This document shows positions 44,259-54,425 of a stretch of 64,000 nucleotides of DNA, one piece after another. The stretch spans positions 62,001-126,000 of the forward strand of contig NZ_CANMSK010000002.1 in the NCBI RefSeq assembly GCF_947500655.1, written 5' to 3'. This DNA is from an uncultured Psychrosphaera sp. Lineage in GTDB: Bacteria > Pseudomonadota > Gammaproteobacteria > Enterobacterales > Alteromonadaceae. Positions within the stretch are counted from its first letter, which is position 1. Each line of letters starts with the position of its first letter. Below the pieces are notes generated by a model. That model did no database searches and was not told where the DNA came from. It worked only from the letters and a program-made list of their open reading frames with translations. The position numbers and the translations under genes were made by a program.

Positions 44259-45611
44259 CTAGGTTAAAGTAACAAACTCTTCTGCTGATGTTGGGTGAAT
44301 AGCTACACAAGAATCAAAGTCTGCTTTGGTTGCGCCCATTTTCATGGCTACACCAAATCCTTGTAGAATTTCATCCATACCAAGGCCAATACCGTGAATA
44401 CCAACAACTTTTTCATTGTCGCCGGCACAAACTAATTTCATTTTAGTCATTTGACGATGTGACGTAACCGCTGTGTACATAGCAGCAAAGCTTGATGTAT
44501 ATACTTTTACATTTTCTTCACCATATTCAGCAATTGCTTCTGGTTCAGTTAAGCCCATAGTCCCGATAACTGGGTGACTAAATACCACCGTTGGGACGTT
44601 GGTGTAATCCATAACCACGTTAGTAATTCCACCAAATAAACGTTCTGCCAATATACGACCAGATTTAACGGCAACAGGTGTTAACTCTATCTTGCCAATA
44701 ATATCGCCAAGGGCATAAATGCCTTTCACGTTGGTTTCATGATGTTCATTTACTGGAACATAACCACCTTTTGCCAATTCAACGCCAGTAGATTCAATAT
44801 TAATATTGCTGGTTGCAGGTGTACGACCAATAGCCCAAATAACACAATCTGTTTCAACGCTTGTGCCATTTTCAAAATGAAGTACCAAGCTGCCGTCAGC
44901 TTGTTTAACAACTTTAGACGGTGTGCTTTGAGTTAATATCTCAATGCCTTCCTCAGTCATCATTTCCGCTAAGGTTTCTGACAATATTGGATCAAAGTTA
45001 CGTAATGCCATGTGTTTACGTACGGCCAATTTAGTTTCAGTACCAAGGCTGTGCAATACGCCAGCAAGTTCAACGGCAATATAACCTGCACCAACAACAA
45101 CGGTACGTTTTGGTTGTTCTGTTAACGCAAAAAATCCGTTTGAATCGATACCAAGTTCAGCACCTTCAATTTCTGGCCAAGTTGGGCTACCGCCAGTGGC
45201 GATGGTAATATGATCGGCTGTGTATTGTACGCCATTAACTTCTACTGTTTTTGCATCAACAAACTTAGCAAAACCATCTATAACGGTAATATTGTTGTTG
45301 GCTAATACTCGGTCGTAAGAACCATGAATACGTTTAATATAAGCTTCGCGGCTTTCTACTAATTTGCCCCAATCAAATTTATTAACGGTGACATCAAAAC
45401 CATAATCTGCACTGTATTTATGAATGGCTTCAGCGACTTGAGCACCAAACCACATAGCTTTTTTAGGAACACAACCAACATTTACGCAAGTCCCACCCAT
45501 GTGTTTTTCTTCAATAAGTGCGACTTTAGCGCCACGCATAGAGGCTCTGTTTGCTGAGGCAATACCGCCGCTTCCGCCACCAATGGCAATGTAATCAAAA
45601 TGTTGTGTCAT
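44259..45611 (-). CDS. gor: Glutathione-disulfide reductase
   Basis: Gor, 450 residues, reduces oxidised glutathione with NADPH and FAD in the cytoplasm. The N-terminal FAD motif [15 protein letters not shown], the redox-active [15 protein letters not shown], the NADPH-binding [19 protein letters not shown], and the catalytic-tail HPTSAEEF (His and Glu) are all present. Length and motifs match E. coli Gor. The stop is followed by its own terminator; the relic at 43532 is a copy of its last codons. Confidence 0.96.
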   Translation of the reverse strand: MTQHFDYIAIGGGSGGIASANRASMRGAKVALIEEKHMGGTCVNVGCVPKKAMWFGAQVAEAIHKYSADYGFDVTVNKFDWGKLVESREAYIKRIHGSYDRVLANNNITVIDGFAKFVDAKTVEVNGVQYTADHITIATGGSPTWPEIEGAELGIDSNGFFALTEQPKRTVVVGAGYIAVELAGVLHSLGTETKLAVRKHMALRNFDPILSETLAEMMTEEGIEILTQSTPSKVVKQADGSLVLHFENGTSVETDCVIWAIGRTPATSNINIESTGVELAKGGYVPVNEHHETNVKGIYALGDIIGKIELTPVAVKSGRILAERLFGGITNVVMDYTNVPTVVFSHPVIGTMGLTEPEAIAEYGEENVKVYTSSFAAMYTAVTSHRQMTKMKLVCAGDNEKVVGIHGIGLGMDEILQGFGVAMKMGATKADFDSCVAIHPTSAEEFVTLT

Positions 45612-45793
45612 GTATGAATTCCACTCTTGAATTAAAGTAATAAGGACAATAGATATAGGATATGGCTTTAACCATAGAAAACCAAATGAAAAAAGTCGAT
45701 AAAGTTAATCGGTTTATTTTAAAAAGGCGATTAATATCACCGACTATAGATCTAATAGTGATAAGACCTTACATTTGATGAAAAACATTCAAA

Positions 45794-46441
45794 CTAAGCC
45801 GTTTTTGTTAATAAAAAACTAATTAACTCTAAGTATTCTTTTTGAGTTTTTAACGCTTGATGGTTCGGTTTGAATTTACCGTTGATAATTAATGTTGGCA
45901 CGCTGCCAATGCCTTGCTTGCGTAATGCGCTGGTTTTAACTCGCATAGTGTTGGCGGTCATATTTACCTTAAAGCTGCCAAAGGTCTTATCAAATTCTAC
46001 ACTGTCTACTCCGTTTAACAAAAACAGGTTTTTAACCTCTTTTGCTGTAGAGAAGTCAGCTTTGCCTTTGTGGATATAAGAGAAAATAACGGCAACCATT
46101 TTATCTTCAATATTTAATAATCTTGCGGTAACCAAGGCCTTGGTCAGTAGATGCTCAACTTCAATGCTTCTACCAGGCATACCATCCACATGAGTTTTAA
46201 CAAATTGACTTGGCTGCTCTAATAATTTTTTTACGTTACTCATAAAAGACTCTGCTTTGTAGCAGTGTGGGCAATAAAAAGAGAAAAACTCTGTAACTTG
46301 AGGTGTGCTAGTTTGCTTTCCCTCAATTTCAATATAATGCTCACCAAGTATAAATTGCTCGGTTTCATTTGCTTGAGCTGGTGTAATAACAAAGTAACTA
46401 ATTAATAGAAATAACGACGAAGCGATAAACTTAAACTTCAT
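45794..46441 (-). CDS. dsbA: DsbA-like thiol:disulfide oxidoreductase
   Basis: A 215-residue periplasmic DsbA. The signal peptide ends at AQANE (about residue 25). The active-site motif FYCPHC has Cys57 and Cys60, with the usual Pro-His pair, and the cis-Pro loop appears in GIGSVPTLIING. It introduces disulfide bonds into exported proteins, being reoxidised by DsbB, which is not in this window. It lies in the same orientation as gor but 182 bases away, so co-transcription is unlikely. Confidence 0.9.
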   Translation of the reverse strand: MKFKFIASSLFLLISYFVITPAQANETEQFILGEHYIEIEGKQTSTPQVTEFFSFYCPHCYKAESFMSNVKKLLEQPSQFVKTHVDGMPGRSIEVEHLLTKALVTARLLNIEDKMVAVIFSYIHKGKADFSTAKEVKNLFLLNGVDSVEFDKTFGSFKVNMTANTMRVKTSALRKQGIGSVPTLIINGKFKPNHQALKTQKEYLELISFLLTKTA

Positions 46442-46657
46442 ATTGAATCCTTTATGAATTATTTTCGAACCTCATTAGAAGTTTTACTTAGGTAAAATTC
46501 AAGTAAAGATTCTAATAATGTATATAAGTCGCGATGAAAATCAGCGGTTTAGGGCAATTATCTTTGCACATATAAGTCACCTACCCCTTGTAAAACTGTG
46601 ATCTAGGTACTACTTATTTAGTATTATTCGAATAATCATAAAAATTATTGAGAACTC

Positions 46658-48709
46658 ATGTCTGAACAAAATAATCCGTTATTAGCCAATCTGAACTTAC
46701 CTGCATTTTCTAAGATCAAACCAGAACATATCAAGCCAGCAATAGAGCAATTAATAACGGAATGTAAGGCCGCTATTACAACTGCGGTTGAACAAACTTC
46801 GCCAACATGGGAAAACTTAGTGTTAGCGATTGATGAAGTTGACGACAAATTAAGTAAAGCGTGGTCGCCAGTCTCTCATATCAATTCTGTTCTTAGCAGT
46901 GATGAACATCGTGAAGCGTATGAGTCATGTTTACCTTTGTTAACTGAGTATTCAACTTATGTCGGCCAGCACAAAGGTTTATATCAAGCATATAAAACGT
47001 TAGCGGAGTCTGCTGAATTTAAGTCTTTTAACACCACACAACAAAAAGTGATCAACAACGCATTACGTGACTTTAAATTGTCGGGTATAGACTTAGATAC
47101 AGAGAAACAAAAACGTTACGGTGAAATCCAAACTCAATTATCTGAGTTAAGTTCAACCTTTAGTAACAATGTTTTAGACGCCACAAGCGCTTGGCAAAAA
47201 GTGATCACAGACGAGTCGGAATTAAAAGGCTTACCAGATTCAGCCATTGCTGCAGCAAAACAAATGGCAGAAATGAAAGAGCTTAAAGGCTGGTTATTTA
47301 CTTTGGACTTTCCAAGCTATTTGCCAGTAATGACGTATTCAGAAAATGCTGAACTACGTGAAAAAATGTACACTGCATTTGCTACTAGAGCGTCTGATCA
47401 AGGCCCTAACGCTGGCGAGTTTGATAACTCAGAGATTATTGATCAGCTGTTAGCACTGCGTCATGAGGTATCTAATTTACTTGGTTTTGATACTTATGCG
47501 GATAAATCTTTAGCCACAAAAATGGCTGAAAACACTCAGCAAGTTATAGGCTTTTTAGATCAACTGGCAGAAAAATCACACGGCCAAGCAAAGCAAGATT
47601 TAGCTGAATTAACGGAATTTGCACAAAAAGAATATGGCGTAAGTAAGTTAAATCCTTGGGATAACGCGTTTTACAGTGAAAAACTTAAGCAACAAAAATA
47701 CGCAATATCAGATGAAGAATTACGTCCGTACTTTCCAGAAGACCGAGTATTGTCTGGCCTATTCACAACAGTAAATAAACTATTTGGTATAACCGTTACA
47801 GAGAAAAAAGATGGCGTAGATACATGGCATAAAGACGTACGTTTTTTTGATATTAAAGATGCTGACAATAATTACCGCGGTAGCTTTTATTTAGATTTAT
47901 ACGCCCGTGAGAAAAAACGTGGCGGCGCTTGGATGGACGACTGCAAAGGCCGTGCAATTTTAGCTGACGGCTCATTACAAACGCCGGTTGCGTATTTAAC
48001 CTGTAACTTTAATCAGCCAATTGGCGACAAAGCGGCACTATTTACTCACGACGAAGTGATCACCTTGTTCCATGAGTTTGGTCACGGTATTCACCACATG
48101 CTGACTCAAGTGGATGAAGCGGCTGTTTCTGGCATAAACGGTGTTGCTTGGGACGCGGTTGAATTGCCAAGTCAGTTCTTAGAAAACTGGTGTTGGGAAG
48201 AGGAAGCGTTGCAGTTTATTTCTGGTCATTTTGAAACCAATGAACCATTACCAAAAGATATGTTAGATAAAATGTTAGCTGCGAAAAACTTCCAATCAGC
48301 CATGATGATGGTACGCCAGATAGAATTCAGCTTATTTGATTTCCGTATTCATGCTGAATTTAATCCTGAAACGGGTGCTAACGTTCAACAAATATTAGAC
48401 GATGTACGCGACAAAGTTGCGGTTATTAAGCCACCTGCGTTTAATCGTTTCCAACATGGTTTTGGTCATATATTTGGTGGCGGTTACGCGGCGGGATATT
48501 ACAGCTACAAATGGGCAGAAGTATTATCTGCCGATGCATTTGCTAAGTTTGAAGAAGATGGAATATTTAATCCAGAAACCGGAAAACAGTTCTTAAATTG
48601 TATTTTGGAAAAAGGTGGCAGTGCGGAGCCAATGGAATTGTTTAAAAACTTCCGTGGCCGTGAACCGCAAATTGATGCTCTGTTACGTCATAGTGGTATC
48701 GCTGCTTAA
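46658..48709 (+). CDS. prlC: Oligopeptidase A
   Basis: PrlC/OpdA, 683 residues, is a cytoplasmic M3 zinc metallopeptidase. The zinc motif is FHEFGHGIHHML (His472, Glu473, His476), and the downstream FNRFQHGFGHIFGGGYAAGYYSY is the family's substrate loop. It degrades signal-peptide fragments and other short peptides. The position before rsmJ is conserved in many gammaproteobacteria, though here a Tag-like gene intervenes. A terminator follows 89 bases after the stop. Confidence 0.96.
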   Translation: MSEQNNPLLANLNLPAFSKIKPEHIKPAIEQLITECKAAITTAVEQTSPTWENLVLAIDEVDDKLSKAWSPVSHINSVLSSDEHREAYESCLPLLTEYSTYVGQHKGLYQAYKTLAESAEFKSFNTTQQKVINNALRDFKLSGIDLDTEKQKRYGEIQTQLSELSSTFSNNVLDATSAWQKVITDESELKGLPDSAIAAAKQMAEMKELKGWLFTLDFPSYLPVMTYSENAELREKMYTAFATRASDQGPNAGEFDNSEIIDQLLALRHEVSNLLGFDTYADKSLATKMAENTQQVIGFLDQLAEKSHGQAKQDLAELTEFAQKEYGVSKLNPWDNAFYSEKLKQQKYAISDEELRPYFPEDRVLSGLFTTVNKLFGITVTEKKDGVDTWHKDVRFFDIKDADNNYRGSFYLDLYAREKKRGGAWMDDCKGRAILADGSLQTPVAYLTCNFNQPIGDKAALFTHDEVITLFHEFGHGIHHMLTQVDEAAVSGINGVAWDAVELPSQFLENWCWEEEALQFISGHFETNEPLPKDMLDKMLAAKNFQSAMMMVRQIEFSLFDFRIHAEFNPETGANVQQILDDVRDKVAVIKPPAFNRFQHGFGHIFGGGYAAGYYSYKWAEVLSADAFAKFEEDGIFNPETGKQFLNCILEKGGSAEPMELFKNFRGREPQIDALLRHSGIAA

Positions 48710-48797
48710 ATATAGCCCTGTAAAATAACGCTTTCATTATTTATAGAGTGACTTTGATAGTTATTCATATAATTATGTAGTGTATTTGTTAACTAAG

Positions 48798-48822
48798 CTC
48801 CCACACTCAAGGTGGGAGTTTT
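48798..48822 (+). terminator. Terminator after prlC
   Basis: A 7-bp stem CTCCCAC (48798-48804) with GTGGGAG (48812-48818), 7-base loop, followed by TTTT. It separates prlC from the glycosylase-rsmJ pair. Confidence 0.8.
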
Positions 48823-48855
48823 GCATTTCACACGTGACTAAATTGATCAAAAAAT

Positions 48856-49575
48856 ATGACTGAAATTAAAAACCTAGAACCTTTTGCTGACATTCTCAAA
48901 CGTGCCTCTGAACGTAAAGGCTCTGAAGACTTTGTGTTGGATATGGCCGGACAAACCTTTACTAAAGAAGAGTTGGCGCAAATTCCAGATTCTATGTGGT
49001 TGGCTGCGTTTACCAAGCAAATTTTCCAAAGTGGCTTTGTTTGGCGCGTGGTAGAAAATAAATGGGCTGGTTTTGAAGAGGTGTTTTTTAATTTCGACAT
49101 TGAAAAAATGTTAATGATGCCGGACGAAATGTGGGAAGCTAAATGCAAAGACGAACGCATTATTCGCAACGGTAAAAAAGTCATGACCATTAAAGATAAC
49201 GCGCAAATGATCTTTGAAATTGCTGCAGAGCATCGCTCGTTTGGTAAGTTTATCGCTAATTGGCCAGCACAAGATGTCATTGGTTTGTGGGCGTTTTTGA
49301 AAAAACGCGGTTCACGTCTAGGTGGTAATACCGGGCCTTATGCGTTACGCCGTTTGGGTTATGATACCTTTTTAATTAGCCAAGACAATGAAGCGTATTT
49401 TAGAGCGTATAAACATATCGACGGTGGCGTGAGCAGTAAAAAAAGCCAACAAACCATGCAAGACTGTTTTGATACTTGGCAGCAACAAACCGGTTATTCA
49501 TACCAAGCATTAAGCCGAGTATTGTCATATTCTGTGGGTGATAACTTTGTTGGTGTTGATACTAATGGCAGATAA
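48856..49575 (+). CDS. DNA-3-methyladenine glycosylase I (Tag) family protein
   Basis: A 239-residue protein of the Tag/HhH-GPD superfamily. Recognisable parts are MWLAAFTKQIFQSGFVWRVV (about residues 47-66), FNFDIEKMLMMPDEMW, DERIIRNGKKVMTIKDNAQ and KRGSRLGGNTGPYALRRLGY. Tag excises 3-methyladenine from alkylated DNA, but this protein belongs to a diverged branch longer than E. coli Tag, so its substrate could differ. Its end overlaps the rsmJ start by 11 bases, implying co-translation. Confidence 0.8.
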   Translation: MTEIKNLEPFADILKRASERKGSEDFVLDMAGQTFTKEELAQIPDSMWLAAFTKQIFQSGFVWRVVENKWAGFEEVFFNFDIEKMLMMPDEMWEAKCKDERIIRNGKKVMTIKDNAQMIFEIAAEHRSFGKFIANWPAQDVIGLWAFLKKRGSRLGGNTGPYALRRLGYDTFLISQDNEAYFRAYKHIDGGVSSKKSQQTMQDCFDTWQQQTGYSYQALSRVLSYSVGDNFVGVDTNGR

Positions 49576-50368
49576 ATCCGACAAACCACAATCTAATCCA
49601 GTTCAGTTCGTAAACTGGCGTGCCGCTCCGCTCGAAATTATTGATTTAGCAGAGTCGTTCGGTTGGAACATGACAAACAAAGCGCCAACCGATAATCAGC
49701 TTTTTGCCGCCTTTGATGACGGTAAATTGTTTTTAACCCGCGACAGTAAAACTAAAATCTTTGTTGATTTTGCTGAGGGCGCAAGCGCGCATAGGCAAAA
49801 ATTTGGTGGTGGAAAAAATCAAGCTATCGCTAAAGCAGTGGGATTAAACAAAATAGACTTAGATAAAAAATCATTACACGTATTTGATGCCACTGCCGGT
49901 ATGGGAAAAGACGCATTTGTATTAGCGTCTTTAGGTTGTAACGTTACTTTAGTGGAACGCCAGCAGCCGATTTATGCTTTATTGGTTGATGGTTTTCGCC
50001 GAGCCAGAATCTCGGCACACTTACCTTGGTTTGATGAGCGTATGCAGTTAATTAATGCGCCAGCACAACAAGCCTTAACGCAGGCTATTGAGAATAAACA
50101 ACAAGTAGATGTAGTGTATTTAGACCCTATGTTTCCTCATCGTGAAAAGTCCGCAGCGGTAAAAAAAGACATGGCTTTGTTCCAAACTTTTGTTGGAACA
50201 GATGATGATGCGGACGAGTTATTACCAAATGCGTTAAAACTGGCAGATAAACGTGTTGTGGTAAAACGCCCAGATTACGCTCCGTTTTTAAATAACCAAC
50301 AACCGAGTACACAAATTAAAACTAAGAAAAATCGATTTGATGTGTACGTCAATGCCGCCATGGCATAG
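49565..50368 (+). CDS. rsmJ: 16S rRNA (guanine-1516-N2) methyltransferase
   Basis: RsmJ, about 267 residues, methylates G1516 of 16S rRNA using S-adenosylmethionine. The SAM-binding motif VFDATAGMGKDAFVLASLG, the acidic strand end VTLVERQQPIYALL, and the catalytic VVYLDPMFPHREKSAAVKKD are diagnostic. The ATG at 49565 overlaps the previous gene; a longer frame from 49538 lies inside the glycosylase and is unlikely. rsmJ next to prlC is conserved in E. coli. Confidence 0.94.
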   Translation: MADKSDKPQSNPVQFVNWRAAPLEIIDLAESFGWNMTNKAPTDNQLFAAFDDGKLFLTRDSKTKIFVDFAEGASAHRQKFGGGKNQAIAKAVGLNKIDLDKKSLHVFDATAGMGKDAFVLASLGCNVTLVERQQPIYALLVDGFRRARISAHLPWFDERMQLINAPAQQALTQAIENKQQVDVVYLDPMFPHREKSAAVKKDMALFQTFVGTDDDADELLPNALKLADKRVVVKRPDYAPFLNNQQPSTQIKTKKNRFDVYVNAAMA

Positions 50369-50548
50369 ACGGGTTGTTAATGTTATTTATCTTTATGAGA
50401 TCCTATCTAACACCAAAATAGGTTATAATCCGAAAACATTTGGCCTTACCGATAAAATAAATACAATTTATATTGTGGTTATTATGTAGGTTTAGGAAGC
50501 CAAATTCGCTTAAGAATAATCCGCGAAAATAAGAAAAATACAGGAATT

Positions 50549-51025
50549 ATGATGATAGAAGTAAACACTAAGCTACCGAGTGTGCAGTTTCAATATTTTG
50601 TTGATGGTGAAATGATCACCGCTACTACGGAAGAATTATTTGCTGGAAAAAAAGTGGTTATGTTTGCCGTTCCAGGTGCATTTACACCTACATGTTCAAA
50701 CAGTCACCTTCCAGGTTATGTTGTTAATTATGAAAAGTTTGCTGAAAAAGGTGTCGACACCATTATTTGTTTATCAGTAAACGATGCGTTTGTGATGGAT
50801 GCTTGGGGTAAAAGCCAAAATGCTGAAAACATTATTATGCTTGCAGACGGCGGCGCTGATTTTACTAAAGAAATTGGCTTAGAAGCTGAAACCGGAATTT
50901 TCGGTGGCACCCGTTCTCGTCGTTACGCTATGGTTGTTGAAGACGGTATGGTGCAAGTGTTAAACGTAGAAGAACCTAAAGAGTTTGAAGTAAGCGACGC
51001 GGAAACAATTTTAGCTGCGCTTTAA
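50549..51025 (+). CDS. Peroxiredoxin, Prx5/AhpE-like
   Basis: A 158-residue peroxiredoxin of the Prx5-type. The peroxidatic cysteine is in VPGAFTPTCSNSHLPGY (Cys near residue 50), and TRSRRYAMVVEDG near residues 119-131 holds the conserved Arg. It reduces peroxides with thiol donors in the cytoplasm. AGGAATT precedes two adjacent ATGs (50549 and 50552); the second has better spacing. Monocistronic, with a terminator 36 bases later. Confidence 0.93.
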   Translation: MMIEVNTKLPSVQFQYFVDGEMITATTEELFAGKKVVMFAVPGAFTPTCSNSHLPGYVVNYEKFAEKGVDTIICLSVNDAFVMDAWGKSQNAENIIMLADGGADFTKEIGLEAETGIFGGTRSRRYAMVVEDGMVQVLNVEEPKEFEVSDAETILAAL

Positions 51026-51060
51026 AAATTGATGCTAATATATTTGTTATATTAAAAACT

Positions 51061-51082
51061 CGGCCTTAATGGCCGTTTTTTT
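51061..51082 (+). terminator. Terminator after the peroxiredoxin gene
   Basis: A 5-bp GC stem CGGCC (51061-51065) with GGCCG (51071-51075) and a TTAAT loop, followed by seven T residues. Confidence 0.85.
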
Positions 51083-51093
51083 ATGGGGTGAAG

Positions 51094-51393
51094 ATGAATA
51101 ATTCAGTTGAGAAAATTAATCCTGCACAAGAGACTAATTCAAAAGAAACTCTTAATTTAGAACAAGGCGTTAACCCACAATTATGCCCTTTATGCGCCAA
51201 AGATAATGCCTGTGGTAATGTTATTAACAATAGCCTTGCTTGCGACGAAAAAAATAAACTCACCTGCTGGTGCCAAGACCCAAACATTCAATTTCCTCCA
51301 CAGCTTTTACAACAAGTGCCAGACGAGCTAAAAAACAAAACCTGTATTTGCCAGTCTTGCGCAAAAGAGTTTATGTTGGAATCTGGCGAGTAA
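51094..51393 (+). CDS. Cysteine-rich CWC family protein
   Basis: A 99-residue cysteine-rich protein. The core pattern is LCPLCAKDNACGN, then LTCWCQDPN, and KTCICQSCAKEF near the end, the CWC-family arrangement with eight cysteines that may bind zinc. Function is unknown. The ATG at 51094 follows GGGGTGAAG; the frame also has a GTG at 51088. It lies just after the peroxiredoxin terminator. Confidence 0.85.
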   Translation: MNNSVEKINPAQETNSKETLNLEQGVNPQLCPLCAKDNACGNVINNSLACDEKNKLTCWCQDPNIQFPPQLLQQVPDELKNKTCICQSCAKEFMLESGE

Positions 51394-51455
51394 GTTTGTA
51401 GTTACAGACTTCAAATATCTTTGTAATAAATTATTTGATTGTGCTATTAATAAAA

Positions 51456-52007
51456 TTATTGGCTAAAAAAGTTAACAATACTGCCGGAGAAGTTATTTTC
51501 TTTATTTAATAAATAACGCTTATTCTTATCACCTTGGATCAATCTTAATATATTATTGTGCGATAAATTTTCAGACATATTGGTTAAATGAAAATCCATT
51601 TTAGATATATTTTCAGGCATTCCTTTAATTTGAAAAATAACCACACTTAAGTGATCATTCAACTTTATTCTACCCTTTCCAAGACTTAGTTTTGCTGACT
51701 CAATAGTAATATTTTTATCATCAGAGCCTGTGATCTTTATATCAAAACCTTGCTTTATATATTCAATAACCTTTTGTTTATATTTAACACTGTGAAGGTC
51801 TGCTTTAGGTGCATCTTTAATACTTGCTTGTAATGACTTATCTAAGTTAGATAAAGGTGTCATTACCTCATACATCCATTGTTGATCTTTAATTTGCCTT
51901 ATTTGAAATGTTGCTATGTTAGTGTCATGAGCAAAGGTGGGGACTGAGAAAGAAATAATAAATATGGAGATAAACAACAACGAAATAAAACGGTTTATAT
52001 TAAACAT
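51456..52007 (-). CDS. Hypothetical secreted protein downstream of a YHYH protein
   Basis: A protein of about 183 residues, unrecognised. The ATG at 52005-52007 gives a clean signal peptide (FISLLFISIFIISF, cut near PTFAHD); a longer frame reaches 52067. The mature part is mixed alpha/beta with KQKVIEYIKQGFDIKITGSD and GKGRIKLNDHLSVVIFQIKG. It follows the YHYH gene by 85 bases on the same strand, so the two are probably co-transcribed and both exported. Confidence 0.65.
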   Translation of the reverse strand: MFNINRFISLLFISIFIISFSVPTFAHDTNIATFQIRQIKDQQWMYEVMTPLSNLDKSLQASIKDAPKADLHSVKYKQKVIEYIKQGFDIKITGSDDKNITIESAKLSLGKGRIKLNDHLSVVIFQIKGMPENISKMDFHLTNMSENLSHNNILRLIQGDKNKRYLLNKENNFSGSIVNFFSQ

Positions 52008-52092
52008 CAAATTTTTGCCTCGCTTTACCATACATGTATTGGTAGTAAAAAAGTAGTTCATAGTCACCAGACTATGAACTGTTTATTGATAC

Positions 52093-53193
52093 TTACTCCA
52101 CAGTAACACTGCGGTCGACAAAACTGCCCATTAAGCAAGGTGGAAGATTTGGAGCGCCACCTTCTAATGCATGGTAGTGATACACACCATCAGGGAATTC
52201 ATCAGTTGTGTGACTGTGACCATTACATTCATCTACCGTTGCTACTGTATCTGGCAGTGTATCTACAGCATCAACTGAGTCATAAGCGCCATAAATTGGA
52301 TAACCATCTTTGGCAAGCCCTGCAAAAGATGTCGGTTCATCATAATCTATAAATGAGTTACTACAGCTAATACCATATTGTTCTGTGAAGTCGTAATCTT
52401 CAGACTCGTAAACCGTGTTAATAGATTGAGGAATAAAATGCCAATGGTAATAACCTGATGGATCTGGATGTCCTCCACATTGATCGAGTGCTGGAATATT
52501 ACCGCTACCAGTTCCGCCAACACCTTCTTCTGCAACGGTTACACTAGGTGGATTTGCCGTAAGCGGTACGCCGTTAACACCCACACCTAAACTGTCAATT
52601 GTACCTAGCTCGTATGGTTCACTTCTTAATTCAGGAGTAACAGGAATTAAAAAGGTAACTTCTAAAGTAGAGTCAAAGCCAGCAGACAAACAGTAGCTAA
52701 AGCCCTCTTCTTCACTACCTTGGGTTAAGTCGCTCATACGGATGTTGCCATCTTCATCGACAATATCGTATCCGTCAGCATCCATTCCTTGAGCCGCGTC
52801 TACTAAAGATTGAAAGCCTGGATTAGTAGCGCCGTCATATACACCAAGACCAGACTCTGAACGATCGGTTGTTATTGTATCTGGACAATAAGGACCCACA
52901 GTACCTTCACCTTCAGTGTCACCTACGGTATTGGAATTAAATGTTAATTGATAACAAGTGGTTGAGCTGCCATTTTCAAGTGTACAGTCTACTAACTCTT
53001 CTGATGTCGTTGCAGTATCAAATAATGCACTTTGGTAGTTACCAGTAGCATCGGCTACTGTGTCCGATCCAGTTGTCGTTGTATCATCAGATGTAGTATC
53101 GCTGTCATCGTCGCTTCCACAACCACCTAACATTAAGGTAAGTATAAGGACTGACGATAACGTTATAGTGTTTTTCTTATAAGATGAACTCAT
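52093..53193 (-). CDS. YHYH domain lipoprotein
   Basis: A 366-residue lipoprotein. The signal peptide ends in the lipobox LMLGGCGS (Cys about residue 25), followed by an acidic Asp/Thr-rich linker (about residues 28-50). The YHYH domain appears twice as motif: DPSGYYHWHFIPQS near residues 247-260 and FPDGVYHYHALEGG near residues 337-350, plus ECNGHSHTTD. The His clusters suggest metal binding. Domain function is not established; it often occurs in marine secreted proteins. It is envelope-anchored and transcribed with the downstream secreted protein. Confidence 0.88.
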   Translation of the reverse strand: MSSSYKKNTITLSSVLILTLMLGGCGSDDDSDTTSDDTTTTGSDTVADATGNYQSALFDTATTSEELVDCTLENGSSTTCYQLTFNSNTVGDTEGEGTVGPYCPDTITTDRSESGLGVYDGATNPGFQSLVDAAQGMDADGYDIVDEDGNIRMSDLTQGSEEEGFSYCLSAGFDSTLEVTFLIPVTPELRSEPYELGTIDSLGVGVNGVPLTANPPSVTVAEEGVGGTGSGNIPALDQCGGHPDPSGYYHWHFIPQSINTVYESEDYDFTEQYGISCSNSFIDYDEPTSFAGLAKDGYPIYGAYDSVDAVDTLPDTVATVDECNGHSHTTDEFPDGVYHYHALEGGAPNLPPCLMGSFVDRSVTVE

Positions 53194-53305
53194 AAATGGT
53201 AACTCCTGATTAAATAGCCATTATCATCCTAATGTGAGAATGTGTAAGCATTGTGCAAGCAATCGTATAAATCACATTAAAGTAAGTAAACATAATAGTT
53301 CATGT

Positions 53306-54208
53306 TTACCTATTGGTTTGTATTCTTCGGTCTTTTTTCATTTTCAAAATACTGGCAACGGAATAAATAATTAACGCCATCCAAATAAAGCCGAACGTAA
53401 CCCAACGATCTTCCCCAACTTTTTCACCATAAATAAACACAGCAAACATAAACATAATGCTTGGGCCTATGTATTGGAAAAAGCCCATGGTGGAGTAATT
53501 TAAGCGTCGTGCTGCGGCAACAAAACATAAAAGTGGCGCTGTGGTAATAAGACCTGCGGCCATTATTAATAAGTTAAAACCTATGCTGTTATTAAGCATG
53601 TTGCTGGCGTCAGTTGGCACCATAAACCACCAATATATTACCGCAGGAATTGTTAGTAACAATGACTCCATTAATAAGCCAGATACGGAGTCTACAGATA
53701 CAGTTTTACGGATAAGGCCATAAACTGAGAATGAGATGGCAAGTGCAAAGGCAACCACAGGGAATGAGCCAAAAGTGACCACTTGAATAGTCACGCCAAT
53801 AAAGGCTAAAGCAACGGCTGCATATTGTAATTTTGATAACCGTTCACCCAAAAATAACATACCTAAGGCTACGTTTAATAAAGGGTTTATGTAATATCCT
53901 AAGCTGGCATCCAACAGGTGATTGTTGTTTATTGCCCAAATAAACAACCACCAGTTAAAGGCAAGAATTGATGCGCTGGCAATTAATATGAGTAGAGTTT
54001 TAGGCTTTTTAAGGATATTGGAAATTTGTATCCAATTTTTTTTCACCGAGATAATGATGACTAACAACAACGAAGACCAAATGATCCTGTGCATTAATAT
54101 TTCCGTTGGAACCATTGAATTTAATAACTTGAAATAAGCCGGGATTACTCCCCACATTAAGTAAGCTGCAATAGCTAAAAGTACACCTTGTTTAGCGTTT
54201 GTATTCAT
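53306..54208 (-). CDS. rarD: RarD-type EamA-family permease
   Basis: A 300-residue inner-membrane protein with about ten hydrophobic segments, of the chloramphenicol-sensitive RarD subgroup of the drug/metabolite transporter superfamily. The opening AIAAYLMWGVIPAYFKLL, and the later TAPLLCFVAAARRLNYSTMGFFQYIGPS, are RarD signatures. The transported molecule is not known. It is monocistronic and divergent from recQ. Confidence 0.92.
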   Translation of the reverse strand: MNTNAKQGVLLAIAAYLMWGVIPAYFKLLNSMVPTEILMHRIIWSSLLLVIIISVKKNWIQISNILKKPKTLLILIASASILAFNWWLFIWAINNNHLLDASLGYYINPLLNVALGMLFLGERLSKLQYAAVALAFIGVTIQVVTFGSFPVVAFALAISFSVYGLIRKTVSVDSVSGLLMESLLLTIPAVIYWWFMVPTDASNMLNNSIGFNLLIMAAGLITTAPLLCFVAAARRLNYSTMGFFQYIGPSIMFMFAVFIYGEKVGEDRWVTFGFIWMALIIYSVASILKMKKDRRIQTNR

Positions 54209-54425
54209 TAGGATCTACTTCTTGATTATCTGGGTAAATGAAATGACAGTTAGTGAAGTTATACTATTCTAATTTCGCACTAACATGTAATAAATGACGG
54301 TCAGCATTACAGAAAATAAAAGATAAACAAGCCTTATATAAGATTAATTTTTCTTTCACAGAAAATAGCTTAGCAATGCTACAATATAGCCATATTGGCT
54401 TTCATAAATTAATAGTTAACTTCTT

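Noticed and set aside
45612..45793. The gap between dsbA and gor as a small RNA.
   Set aside because: No hairpin with a U-tract and no promoter-like pair could be supported.
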